Shown: positions 15,431 through 23,573, counted from the first letter of the stretch. The stretch is DNA of 27,056 nt from CTSOIL-112 sp049291875 (GCA_049291875.1 JBATQE010000057.1:1-27056), one strand, 5' to 3'. A program made the numbers and translations. The notes: generated by a model from the sequence alone, not told the origin.

Positions 15431-16765
15431 TTAAGCTTTAGGGACCTCGCGGCCGCCTTGTTCCGCCCATTTTTCGAGCATGTCGGTGGTGACGGATTTT
15501 GGACGCTCAATTGCGTAGCCCAAAGCGCGATCCCAAACGATATTGGCCATACAGCCCAATGCGCGACCCACGCCGAACAAGACGGTGTAGAAGTCAAATT
15601 CGCGTACGCCGTAGTACCATTGAATCACGCCGGATTGTGAGTCAACGTTTGGCCATGGGTTTTTGGTTTTGCCATGTTCGGTCAATACGCCCGGCGCTAC
15701 TTCATAAATCATGGATACGAGTTTGAACAGTGGGTCGTCACGCAAGCCCGGGGTGTTCAAGCAGAATTCACGTTGTGAAGTGTAGCGCGGGTCGGTTTTA
15801 CGCAATACCGCATGGCCGTAGCCCGGGATCACTTGACCTGAATTCAAGGTATCCCACAATGCTGCGGTGAGCAATTCGCGGGTTGGTTCTTGATCCGAGC
15901 AGTATTTTTGTTGGAATTTCAGCGTCCAGTACAACACTTCTTGGTTGGCCAAGCCATGTAGTGGGCCTGCCAAGCCGTTCAAGCCGGCAGAGTAGGCGTA
16001 GTATGGGTCGGACAGGGCTGAGTGCACCAAGTGGGTGGTGTGTGCGGATACGTTGCCTGATTCGTGATCGGAATGCAGGATGAAGTACATACGCGCAACG
16101 TCTTCGTATTCTTTCGACTGGCCGATCATGTGCGCGAAGTTGGCACCCATGTCGAGTTTGCGGTTGATTTCGATTTGTTTGTTGTCGCGGTATTTCAGGT
16201 TGTAAATGTACGCGGCCAAAACAGGGATACGCGCGACGATGTCAAATGCGTCTTCGTATACGTATTCCCACGCGGTATTTTTGTTGAATTGACCGGAGCT
16301 GTAAAATTCGTGGAATACCGAGTCTTTCTGCATGGCCAAAATGCCGGTGGAGAGCATGGTCATTGGGTGCGTGTCAATCGGCATCGCGCGGATGATTTCA
16401 AACACGTAGTGCGGTACATGCTGACGTGCTTTGAATTCCAGCATGGTGGCTTCGAGTTGCTCTTCGCTCGGTACTTCGCCGGTCAATAGGAAGAACCAGA
16501 ATGCTTCAACGGTAGGGTAGTTTGAGCCTTCTGCTTTAGGCAGCATTTCGAAGGTTTCGGAGATGGTTTTGCCACGGAAACGAATGCCTTCTTGAGGATC
16601 CAAATAGGAAATGTCGGTGACCAATGCGCGGATATCGCGTGCGCCGCCGATACATTGGTCAATCGTGACTTCGTCAATTTTGACTTTGCCGAATTCTTTC
16701 ATCAAGCGAGTGGTACGAGGACGGTGCGCCTCAATTTTTTGTCTCAAGACCTTTTTTAGTGACAT
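15431..16765 (-). CDS. Citrate synthase, type I (eukaryotic-like)
   Basis: Condenses acetyl-CoA and oxaloacetate to citrate. At 444 aa it follows the eukaryotic/mitochondrial (type I) pattern rather than the bacterial hexameric GltA. The catalytic triad is H270 (GPLHGLANQEVL), H318 (PGYGHAVLRKTDPRY) and D375 (NVDSQSG), and a CoA/oxaloacetate-binding arginine lies in IERPKS. Type I enzymes are dimers usually without NADH allostery (family knowledge). They occur in scattered bacteria, for example Geobacter. ATG 16765 has AAGGAG ten bases upstream. It is monocistronic with its own promoter and terminator and diverges from sdhE-gltA. It is not PrpC-like; bacterial 2-methylcitrate synthases are short type II proteins. 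Isozyme role unknown. Confidence 0.93.
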   Translation of the reverse strand: MSLKKVLRQKIEAHRPRTTRLMKEFGKVKIDEVTIDQCIGGARDIRALVTDISYLDPQEGIRFRGKTISETFEMLPKAEGSNYPTVEAFWFFLLTGEVPSEEQLEATMLEFKARQHVPHYVFEIIRAMPIDTHPMTMLSTGILAMQKDSVFHEFYSSGQFNKNTAWEYVYEDAFDIVARIPVLAAYIYNLKYRDNKQIEINRKLDMGANFAHMIGQSKEYEDVARMYFILHSDHESGNVSAHTTHLVHSALSDPYYAYSAGLNGLAGPLHGLANQEVLYWTLKFQQKYCSDQEPTRELLTAALWDTLNSGQVIPGYGHAVLRKTDPRYTSQREFCLNTPGLRDDPLFKLVSMIYEVAPGVLTEHGKTKNPWPNVDSQSGVIQWYYGVREFDFYTVLFGVGRALGCMANIVWDRALGYAIERPKSVTTDMLEKWAEQGGREVPKA

Positions 16766-16809
16766 GATGCATCATCTCCTTAAACAATTTTGCGGTAGCG
16801 CGATTGGGT

Positions 16810-16839
16810 GAACGTTAGGATTAAAATATGAAAACGTTC
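16810..16839. promoter_or_regulatory. Inverted repeat in the type I citrate synthase leader (operator-like)
   Basis: GAACGTT at 16810-16816 and AACGTTC at 16833-16839 are perfect 7-bp inverted arms whose centres are 23 bp apart, just downstream of the promoter -10 box. The layout fits a dimeric repressor site, but no regulator is identified. Confidence 0.4.
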
Positions 16840-16841
16840 GC

Positions 16842-16871
16842 ATTATAGTGACGCCTTTATGAATATTTCAA
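16842..16871 (-). promoter_or_regulatory. Promoter of the type I citrate synthase gene
   Basis: On the minus strand TTGAAA (16871-16866, 5 of 6 to consensus) is followed after 18 bases by a perfect TATAAT (16847-16842). The start codon is about 77 bases downstream of the -10 box. Confidence 0.65.
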
Positions 16872-16919
16872 TCATTATTTTGGCTGATGCTGCATATTTA
16901 GAATTTTTGCGGATTTATC

Positions 16920-16967
16920 GTAAGATGAGTGTAAGTTCACGTGTGTTGATAGTAAGTCAAGCGTAAG
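16920..16967. promoter_or_regulatory. Four GTAAG repeats spaced 11, 21 and 11 bp
   Basis: GTAAG occurs at 16920, 16931, 16952 and 16963, each on the same strand; two copies extend to GTAAGTT. The spacing puts all four on one face of the helix, in two pairs with the 11-bp period typical of OmpR/PhoB-type response-regulator sites. The binding factor is unknown. Confidence 0.45.
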
Positions 16968-17121
16968 TTTGATTGAGTTGAACAGCCTTTCAGTGCATTT
17001 TTGGCAAAAATAGTACGATTTTTTAAAGAATATGAGTAAAACGTGTAGATGTTTTTAAAATTTTGAAAATAGCAGCGTTTTCTCTGGGGAAAAATGTGGC
17101 TTTTTAAGTAAATTTTTGCCT

Positions 17122-17127
17122 TATAAT
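17122..17127 (+). promoter_or_regulatory. Candidate -10 element for sdhE-gltA
   Basis: A perfect TATAAT about 118 bases before the chosen sdhE start. No good -35 hexamer is visible at 16-18 bases, which would fit activator-dependent expression. Confidence 0.45.
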
Positions 17128-17244
17128 CTTATGAAATAGATCAGTTGAATGGCTCAGTTATTGTCGGAATTGTCGTTGCTTGAGTGATAAAGTGCCACTG
17201 AATGAGGCGATCAATTCAAGCTTATGAATAGAAAAGGTTTTTGT

Positions 17245-17574
17245 ATGAATTCATCCGAAAAAACAGTACCTTTGGGTGCGGTGGCAAAAAATGAAGTGGA
17301 AGACTCGGTGCGCCGCGCACGTTTGCTCTGGCGCGCCAAACGTGGTCTGCTGGAAAATGACATTGTTATGACGCGCTTTTTTGAGGCGTATCCGAATCTG
17401 AGCGATGCGCAGGTGTATGGCTTGGACTTATTGCTGGATTTGTCGGACGACGAATTGTTTGCCTTGATCATGGGGCGCAAGGAGTTGAAGGATGTGGATC
17501 CTGCCGAGCACATGATGGATGAGGACGATATGCGTCAGGCTGATGAGGTTTTGGCCTTGTTGCGCGTGGTTTAA
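17245..17574 (+). CDS. sdhE: FAD assembly factor SdhE
   Basis: A small soluble protein needed for covalent attachment of FAD to the SdhA subunit of succinate dehydrogenase. The core shows RARLLWRAKRGLLENDIVMT with the family RGxxE motif as R33-G34-E37, followed by a helical stretch LDLLLDLSDDELFALIMGR. At 109 aa it is somewhat longer than usual (80-95 aa) because of an N-terminal extension. ATG 17245 is preferred since AAAAGG lies seven bases upstream; the ATG at 17224 has none. It lies 60 bases before gltA. In many beta-proteobacteria it sits between sdhB and gltA; sdhCDAB are not upstream here. Confidence 0.9.
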   Translation: MNSSEKTVPLGAVAKNEVEDSVRRARLLWRAKRGLLENDIVMTRFFEAYPNLSDAQVYGLDLLLDLSDDELFALIMGRKELKDVDPAEHMMDEDDMRQADEVLALLRVV

Positions 17575-17577
17575 GAA

Positions 17578-17593
17578 GTAAGACGGTAAGACG
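17578..17593 (+). repeat. Tandem 8-bp repeat in the sdhE-gltA gap
   Basis: GTAAGACG occurs twice head to tail just after the sdhE stop. It shares GTAAG with the repeats upstream of sdhE but with an 8-bp rather than 11-bp period. Confidence 0.4.
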
Positions 17594-17634
17594 TATTGCG
17601 GTTTGGTCATTGATTGATATAAAAGGAGGATGGT

Positions 17635-18936
17635 ATGAGTTTGGTAACGAAAAGTACGGCAACTTTGTCATTTGCGGATGGTTCGCCTTCGGTTGAGTTT
17701 CCCATCTACGGTGGCTCGATTGGCCCGGATGTGATTGATATTCGCAAGTTGTATGGTCAAACAGGAAAATTTACCTACGATCCGGGTTTTATGTCAACGG
17801 CTTCGTGCAATTCCACCATTACTTATATTGATGGCGATAAGGGTGAATTGTTGTATCGCGGTTATCCGATTGAGCAATTGGCCGAAAAGTGTGAATACTT
17901 GGAAGTGGCTTATTTGCTGCTGAATGGTGAGTTGCCAAATAAAGAGCAGAAAGAGAAATTCATCAAGCACGACATCATGCACCACACCATGGTGCATGAG
18001 CAGATGGCATCGTTTTTAAAAGGTTTTCGTCGGGATGCGCACCCAATGGCGGTCTTGACCGCATCGGTCGGTGCAATGAGCGCGTTTTATCCGTCGGACA
18101 ACAGTTGCGAACAAAGCCGGACGATTTCGGCGCATCGTTTGATTGCGAAAATTCCAACCTTGGTGGCGATGGCGTATAAATATTCTATCGGCGAGCCGTT
18201 TGTTTATCCGCGCAATGATTTGTCATATGCCGGTAATTTCCTGCGCATGATGTTTGCCGTACCGACAGAGGATTATGTGGTGAATCCGGTATTGGAACGC
18301 GCGGTGGATCGCATTTTCACTTTGCACGCCGATCATGAGCAAAATGCATCAACCTCGACGGTTCGTCTGTGCGGCTCGTCTGGTACCAGCCCATACGCGG
18401 CTGCGGCTGCGGGGGTGGCGTGTCTGTGGGGGCCTGCGCATGGTGGCGCGAATGAGGCTTGCTTGACCATGCTCGAAGAAATTGGCACGATTGAAAATGT
18501 CAAACCATTCATGGAAAAAGTGAAGAACAAAGAAGCAGGCGTACGTTTGATGGGCTTTGGCCACCGTGTGTACAAAAACTACGATCCGCGTGCCAAGCTG
18601 ATGCGCGAAACCTGCTACGAAGTGTTGAAAGAGTTGGGTTTGGAGAACGATCGTTTGTTCGCCTTGGCGATGGAGCTGGAAAAAATCGCTCTGAACGACG
18701 AATATTTCGTTCAACGCAAACTTTATCCGAACGTCGATTTTTACTCCGGTATCGTTCAGCGCGCTTTGGGTATTCCGACGGAGTTGTTCACCGGTATTTT
18801 CACGCTTGCGCGTATGTCCGGCTGGATTGCGCAGTGGACGGAAATGATTACCGATCCTGAGTACAAGATCGGTCGTCCGCGTCAGTTGTTCGTCGGTTCG
18901 ACCAAACGTGATGTGCCTGATTTGGCGGCGCGTTAA
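17635..18936 (+). CDS. gltA: Citrate synthase, type II (GltA)
   Basis: The standard proteobacterial hexameric citrate synthase, 433 aa. The catalytic triad is H269 (GPAHGGANEA), H310 (GFGHRVYKNYDPRA) and D368 (NVDFYSG), close in position to E. coli H264, H305 and D362. The ending WTEMITDPEYKIGRPRQLFVG is typical of the class, which in Gram-negatives is normally inhibited by NADH (family knowledge). AGGAGG sits five bases before ATG 17635. It lies directly after sdhE, and a strong terminator at 18946-18981 separates it from sucA. A tandem GTAAGACG repeat (17578-17593) lies in the sdhE-gltA gap. Confidence 0.97.
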   Translation: MSLVTKSTATLSFADGSPSVEFPIYGGSIGPDVIDIRKLYGQTGKFTYDPGFMSTASCNSTITYIDGDKGELLYRGYPIEQLAEKCEYLEVAYLLLNGELPNKEQKEKFIKHDIMHHTMVHEQMASFLKGFRRDAHPMAVLTASVGAMSAFYPSDNSCEQSRTISAHRLIAKIPTLVAMAYKYSIGEPFVYPRNDLSYAGNFLRMMFAVPTEDYVVNPVLERAVDRIFTLHADHEQNASTSTVRLCGSSGTSPYAAAAAGVACLWGPAHGGANEACLTMLEEIGTIENVKPFMEKVKNKEAGVRLMGFGHRVYKNYDPRAKLMRETCYEVLKELGLENDRLFALAMELEKIALNDEYFVQRKLYPNVDFYSGIVQRALGIPTELFTGIFTLARMSGWIAQWTEMITDPEYKIGRPRQLFVGSTKRDVPDLAAR

Positions 18937-18945
18937 ATATAACTC

Positions 18946-18981
18946 AATAACGGCACTGTTTATTTGCAGTGCCGTTATTTT
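18946..18981 (+). terminator. Strong rho-independent terminator after gltA
   Basis: AATAACGGCACTG at 18946-18958 and CAGTGCCGTTATT at 18967-18979 form a perfect 13-bp stem with an 8-base loop, running into a T-run. Confidence 0.88.
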
Positions 18982-19007
18982 TAATCTATCATTAGTTTTG
19001 CTTATGA

Positions 19008-19013
19008 TAGAAT
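19008..19013 (+). promoter_or_regulatory. Candidate sucA -10 element
   Basis: TAGAAT followed by AAGC, the same ten-base string TAGAATAAGC seen at the strong promoter at 26692. No good -35 is present, so the call is weak; a promoter is needed somewhere here because of the terminator at 18946-18981. Confidence 0.3.
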
Positions 19014-19154
19014 AAGCGTAACTGATGAGTGTGGCTATTTTTTGTTGCGCTCATTGAGAATTTTTAATCCCGTTTTCGGAGATTTACAAACCTTTTGTCA
19101 GAGAAAATCTGTTAGACAGTGCAGTGCGGTATTCTCAACAAAAGATTGAAAGCT

Positions 19155-19185
19155 GTTGATGGCGCGGTGAGGCCGCTAAATCAAC
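19155..19185 (+). other. Structured element in the sucA leader
   Basis: GTTGAT (19155-19160) pairs with ATCAAC (19180-19185) and inside it GCGG (19164-19167) pairs with CCGC (19173-19176), leaving a symmetrical 3x3 internal loop and a 5-base apical loop. It lies about 70 bases before the sucA start. It matches no riboswitch I recognise. Confidence 0.35.
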
Positions 19186-19253
19186 GGGAGCGTGATTTTA
19201 TATCCTTCCCACATCCCAATTGTACGAAGCGTACAGAAAGGTTGAGCAACATT

Positions 19254-22115
19254 ATGATGAATGATTATTTATCAAACTCATACCTCTTCGGCGGCAATGC
19301 GCCGTATGTCGAGGAAATGTATGAGCAATATCTGAATAACCCCGGTTCGGTACCTGAGCAGTGGCGTGATTACTTTGATTCCATGCAAAATTTGCCTGCA
19401 TCCGACGGGCATGTCGAAACAACCGACGTCGCACACGCGCCGGTGATTGAATCATTCGCACAACGCGCCAAGCAAAACAAATTCCTCGCGTGGCAAGCAG
19501 CCAATGTCGGCAGCGGCGGTGGTAAGCAGCAAGTGGCGGTGCAGTCTTTGATCGCTGCGTATCGCGTATTGGGCGCGCGCTGGGCGAATCTCGACCCACT
19601 CAAACGCCGTGACCGTCCTGAAATTCCCGAATTAGACCCCGCATTCTACGGCTTTACCGAAGCCGATATGGATAACACCTACACGGTGAATAACACCTAT
19701 TTCGGTCAAGAGGAAATGACCCTGCGTGATTTGATTCACGCTTTGCGCGTGACCTACTGCGCGAATTTGGGTGCGGAGTACATGTATATTTCCGATCCGG
19801 TTGAAAAACGCTGGTGGCAAGAGCGCATTGAATCATGCCAATCCACGCCATCGTTCAGCATAGATCAAAAACGTCGCATTTTGCTGGAGTTGACCGAAGC
19901 TGAAGGTCTGGAGCGCTATCTGCATACCCGTTACGTTGGTCAAAAACGCTTCTCGCTCGAAGGCGGGGAGAGCTTCATTGCCGCAATGGACGCGTTGATT
20001 CAACACGGTGGCGCACAAGGTATCCAAGAAATCGTCATCGCGATGGCGCATCGTGGCCGCTTGAACGTATTGGTCAACACCTTGGGTAAAAATCCGGCCG
20101 ATTTGTTTGCCGAATTTGAGGGCAAGCACGCCGATGATCTGCCAGCCGGTGACGTTAAATACCACCAAGGCTTTTCCAGCGACGTATCCACGCCGGGCGG
20201 TCCGGTGCATTTGAACCTCGCGTTCAACCCGTCGCATTTGGAAATCGTCAATCCGGTGGTCGAAGGCTCTGCGCGCGCACGTCAAGATCGCCGTGGAGAT
20301 GAAACAGGCGCCCAAGTTTTGCCGGTGCAGGTGCATGGCGATGCCGCATTTGCCGGTCAAGGCGTGGTGATGGAAACCTTGAATCTGGCGCAAACCCGCG
20401 GCTATGGTACGCACGGCACGATTCACATTGTAATCAACAACCAAATTGGCTTCACCACCTCGGATCCGCGCGACAAAGGTTCGACTTTGTACTGCTCGGA
20501 CGTGGTGAAAATGATCGAAGCGCCGGTGTTGCACGTGAATGGTGACGATCCCGAAATGGTGGTTTGGGCGACTGAGTTGTCCTTGGATTACCGCAAACGC
20601 TTTGGAAAAGACGTGGTGATTGACATCGTGTGTTTCCGTAAACTCGGTCACAACGAGCAAGATACCCCGGCATTGACCCAGCCGTTGATGTATAAATCCA
20701 TCGGTAAGCATCCGGGCACACGCGCTTTGTACGCTGAAAAATTGACCACTCAAGGCGTGCTCAAAGAAGGTGAAGCGGATAAATTCGTGGAAGAGTACCG
20801 CAAATCAATGGATGAGGGCAAACACTACAATACCTCGATTTTGACCAATCACAAGCACATGTTTGCCAATGACTGGTCACGCTATTTGGGCAAAAAATGG
20901 GTGGATGCGAATAACACCGGTATCAATTTGACCGAGTTGAAACGCTTGGGTGAAAAAATCACCACGATCCCCGAAGGCTTTAAAGTCCATCCTCTGGTCG
21001 CGACTTTGATCAAAAACCGCAGCTTGATGGCCAGCGGTGATGCGCCGTTGGATTGGGGTATGGCCGAGCATTTGGCGTTCGCATCTTTGTTGGCCAACGG
21101 CTACGACGTGCGCATCACCGGTCAGGATTCGGGTCGCGGCACGTTCGTGCATCGCCACGCGGTATTGCACGACCAAGAACGCGAGTCATGGGACAAAGGT
21201 ACCTACATTCCGTTGCAACATGTGACCGACAAAGGTGAATTCACTGTGATCGACTCGGTATTGTCCGAAGAGGCGGTGATGGCGTTTGAATATGGCTATT
21301 CGAGCACAGCGCCGAATACTTTGGTGATTTGGGAAGCACAGTTTGGCGACTTTGCCAACGGTGCGCAAGTGGTGGTGGATCAATTTATCTCCAGCGGCGA
21401 AGTGAAATGGGGACGTTTGTCTGCTTTGACCTTGATGTTGCCGCATGGCTACGAAGGTCAAGGGCCGGAGCACTCATCCGCACGCATTGAGCGCTATTTG
21501 CAACTGTGCGCGGACAACAATATGCAGGTGGTTCAGCCAACTACGCCGGCGCAAATTTTCCACATCCTGCGTCGTCAGATGGTGGCCGATTTCCGCAAAC
21601 CGTTGATTATTTTCACACCGAAATCACTGCTGCGTCACAAAGAAGCGATTTCTGATTTGACCGAATTGTCTAAAGGCGGTTTCCAAACCATCATTGGCGA
21701 AGTGGACAAAACCGTTACGGTTGATCCGAAAAAGGTCAAACGCGCTTTGGTGTGTTCAGGTCGCGTGTATTACGACATCATCGCGGCGCGCCGTGAAGAG
21801 AAAGACCAAAACGTTCCGATCATTCGTGTGGAACAAATGTACCCATTCCCGCACAAAGCCTTTGCGGCCGAGCTGAAAAAATATCCTGAGCTCGAAGAAA
21901 TCGTATGGGTGCAAGACGAACCACAAAACCAAGGGCCTTGGTTCCAGATCCAGCACAACCTGTTTGAAAATCTGGAAGAAGGGCAAAAACTCGGCTACGC
22001 AGGCCGTCCGTCATCGGCATCTCCTGCGGTCGGCTACTACGCCAAACACTATGAGCAACTGAAAAACCTGTTGCAAACCGCGTTTGGTAAACAAAAATCT
22101 TGGTTGAAAAAATAA
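19254..22115 (+). CDS. sucA: 2-oxoglutarate dehydrogenase E1 component SucA
   Basis: The thiamine-diphosphate-dependent decarboxylase of the 2-oxoglutarate dehydrogenase complex. The N-terminal segment (NSYLFGGNAPYVEEMYEQYL) is the E1o-specific anchor that binds E2. Landmarks are MAHRGRLNVLVNTLGK with H266, the cofactor motif QVHGDAAFAGQG continuing to VINNQIGFTTSDP, and LPHGYEGQGPEHSSARIERY in the transketolase domain. Length 953 aa is close to E. coli (933). ATG 19254, or the adjacent 19257, is chosen because family similarity begins there and GAG lies seven bases upstream. sucB follows after 110 bases containing a hairpin. Confidence 0.97.
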   Translation: MMNDYLSNSYLFGGNAPYVEEMYEQYLNNPGSVPEQWRDYFDSMQNLPASDGHVETTDVAHAPVIESFAQRAKQNKFLAWQAANVGSGGGKQQVAVQSLIAAYRVLGARWANLDPLKRRDRPEIPELDPAFYGFTEADMDNTYTVNNTYFGQEEMTLRDLIHALRVTYCANLGAEYMYISDPVEKRWWQERIESCQSTPSFSIDQKRRILLELTEAEGLERYLHTRYVGQKRFSLEGGESFIAAMDALIQHGGAQGIQEIVIAMAHRGRLNVLVNTLGKNPADLFAEFEGKHADDLPAGDVKYHQGFSSDVSTPGGPVHLNLAFNPSHLEIVNPVVEGSARARQDRRGDETGAQVLPVQVHGDAAFAGQGVVMETLNLAQTRGYGTHGTIHIVINNQIGFTTSDPRDKGSTLYCSDVVKMIEAPVLHVNGDDPEMVVWATELSLDYRKRFGKDVVIDIVCFRKLGHNEQDTPALTQPLMYKSIGKHPGTRALYAEKLTTQGVLKEGEADKFVEEYRKSMDEGKHYNTSILTNHKHMFANDWSRYLGKKWVDANNTGINLTELKRLGEKITTIPEGFKVHPLVATLIKNRSLMASGDAPLDWGMAEHLAFASLLANGYDVRITGQDSGRGTFVHRHAVLHDQERESWDKGTYIPLQHVTDKGEFTVIDSVLSEEAVMAFEYGYSSTAPNTLVIWEAQFGDFANGAQVVVDQFISSGEVKWGRLSALTLMLPHGYEGQGPEHSSARIERYLQLCADNNMQVVQPTTPAQIFHILRRQMVADFRKPLIIFTPKSLLRHKEAISDLTELSKGGFQTIIGEVDKTVTVDPKKVKRALVCSGRVYYDIIAARREEKDQNVPIIRVEQMYPFPHKAFAAELKKYPELEEIVWVQDEPQNQGPWFQIQHNLFENLEEGQKLGYAGRPSSASPAVGYYAKHYEQLKNLLQTAFGKQKSWLKK

Positions 22116-22134
22116 GCGTACGGTTTTGATCTTA

Positions 22135-22165
22135 AATTTTGTCAGGGACGACACCCTGACGAAAT
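22135..22165. repeat. Hairpin between sucA and sucB
   Basis: GTCAGGG (22141-22147) pairs with CCCTGAC (22154-22160), and the stem extends outward to about 13 bp with one mismatch. No T-run follows in the plus direction, so it is more likely a processing, stability or REP-like element than a terminator. Confidence 0.5.
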
Positions 22166-22225
22166 TCCCAAATTAAACCAAAAAGTAAGGTTTTACTTTT
22201 TGAAGAATTTTTAAGGATATTAAAA

Positions 22226-23527
22226 ATGGCAATTATTGAAGTGGTTGTTCCCCAGCTCTCCGAATCGGTTGCAGAAGCGACCTTGCTCACGTGGAACAAA
22301 AAAATCGGCGAAGCGGTCAAACGCGACGAAAATCTGATTGATGTAGAGACCGACAAAGTCGTGCTCGAACTGCCCGCCCCGGCGTCCGGCCTATTGGTCG
22401 AAATCATCGCTGCGGACGGCGCGACTGTTACCAGTGGTCAACTGATCGCCAAAATCGACACCGAAGCGGTCAGCGCCAGCGATAAAGAAGAAGCTAAAAC
22501 CGGTGTGTCAGTCGGCACTGCAACACCGGAGCCAGCGCCTGCCGTCGTGACCGAAGTGCGTCCAATGGCTGGTGAACCGATCAGCGAAAAAGCAGCAGGC
22601 ATCGCCATGCCGGCAGCCGGCAAAATTTTGGCGGAAAAAGGTGTGTCAGCCTCTGACGTCAAAGGCACGGGCAAAGATGGCCGTGTGACCAAAGCCGATG
22701 CTATGAATGCGTCTGCTCCTGCATCCAAAGCCGCAGCACCGGTCAGCACCGCGATTCCGGCCGTTGCTCTGGGCAGCGCATTGCCGCAAGTTCGCCCGCC
22801 GATCAGCATCGCCGACGTATTGGCCGACCGCCCTGAACAACGTGTACCGATGAGCCGTCTGCGCGCACGCGTGGCCGAGCGCTTGTTGCAATCACAGTCC
22901 ACCAATGCGATTTTGACCACGTTTAACGAAGTCAATATGCAGCCGGTCATGGACTTGCGTGCTAAGTACAAAGAAAAATTTGAAAAAGAACATGGCGTTA
23001 AACTCGGCTTCATGGGTTTCTTTGTCAAAGCCGCAGTGGCTGCGTTGAAAAAATATCCGGTACTCAACGCCTCGGTCGATGGCAACGACATCGTCTATCA
23101 CGGCTATTTTGACATCGGTATCGCGGTCGGTTCGCCACGCGGTTTGGTGGTGCCGATCATTCGCAATGCCGATCAACTGAGCTTGGCCGATATTGAAAAA
23201 CAAATCGCCGAATTTGGTGTCAAAGCACGCGACGGCAAACTGACGCTCGAAGAAATGACCGGCGGTACCTTTTCCATCTCCAACGGCGGCACCTTCGGCT
23301 CGATGATGTCCACGCCGATCATCAACCCGCCACAGTCCGCGATTCTCGGCGTACACGCGACCAAAGATCGTCCGGTGGTGGAAAATGGCCAAATCGTGAT
23401 TCGCCCGATGAACTACCTCGCCATGTCGTATGACCATCGTATTATTGACGGTCGCGAAGCCGTGCTTGGTTTGGTGGCGATGAAAGATGCGCTCGAAGAT
23501 CCGGCGCGTTTGTTGTTGGATTTATAA
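22226..23527 (+). CDS. sucB: Dihydrolipoyl succinyltransferase E2 component SucB
   Basis: The core of the 2-oxoglutarate dehydrogenase complex. The domains in order are a lipoyl domain (1-77) with the lipoyl-lysine K44 in VETDKVVLE, an Ala/Pro-rich linker, a peripheral-subunit-binding domain (about 125-160: AGKILAEKGVSASDVKGTGK), a second linker, and the catalytic acyltransferase domain. The latter ends with SYDHRIIDGREA, giving catalytic H404 and D408. Length 433 aa is normal. AAGGA lies before ATG 22226. It follows sucA, but lpd is not next: an M24-family gene and rnk lie between. Confidence 0.97.
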   Translation: MAIIEVVVPQLSESVAEATLLTWNKKIGEAVKRDENLIDVETDKVVLELPAPASGLLVEIIAADGATVTSGQLIAKIDTEAVSASDKEEAKTGVSVGTATPEPAPAVVTEVRPMAGEPISEKAAGIAMPAAGKILAEKGVSASDVKGTGKDGRVTKADAMNASAPASKAAAPVSTAIPAVALGSALPQVRPPISIADVLADRPEQRVPMSRLRARVAERLLQSQSTNAILTTFNEVNMQPVMDLRAKYKEKFEKEHGVKLGFMGFFVKAAVAALKKYPVLNASVDGNDIVYHGYFDIGIAVGSPRGLVVPIIRNADQLSLADIEKQIAEFGVKARDGKLTLEEMTGGTFSISNGGTFGSMMSTPIINPPQSAILGVHATKDRPVVENGQIVIRPMNYLAMSYDHRIIDGREAVLGLVAMKDALEDPARLLLDL

Positions 23528-23573
23528 ACCATTTGGAAAAAGTAAAAACCAATTTTTTCCGATAAAACCGTAG

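Larger units (their letters stand above)
16766..17244. other. Intergenic control region between the two citrate synthase units (479 bp)
   Basis: An AT-rich region holding a good minus-strand promoter (16842-16871) for the type I citrate synthase and a GAACGTT/AACGTTC inverted repeat (16810-16839) in its leader. It also holds four phased GTAAG repeats (16920-16967) and a TATAAT box (17122-17127) for sdhE-gltA. No credible gene lies inside it. Confidence 0.7.
18937..19253. other. gltA-sucA intergenic region with long sucA leader (317 bp)
   Basis: The region contains the gltA terminator (18946-18981), a possible -10 box TAGAAT (19008-19013) and a leader of more than 200 bases with two small hairpins (19155-19185 and 19221-19235). 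The open frame reading into sucA from 19119 has no family similarity before residue 46, so I treat it as untranslated. Confidence 0.55.

Noticed and set aside
15431..16765. Idea that the minus-strand citrate synthase is a 2-methylcitrate synthase (PrpC)
   Set aside because: Bacterial PrpC proteins are short type II enzymes near 375 aa in prp operons; this one is type I-like, 444 aa, and has no prpB/prpD neighbours.
19833..20753. Long minus-strand open frame (306 codons) opposite sucA
   Set aside because: It is antisense to the conserved core of sucA, with shadow-like composition and no ribosome site or family motif.
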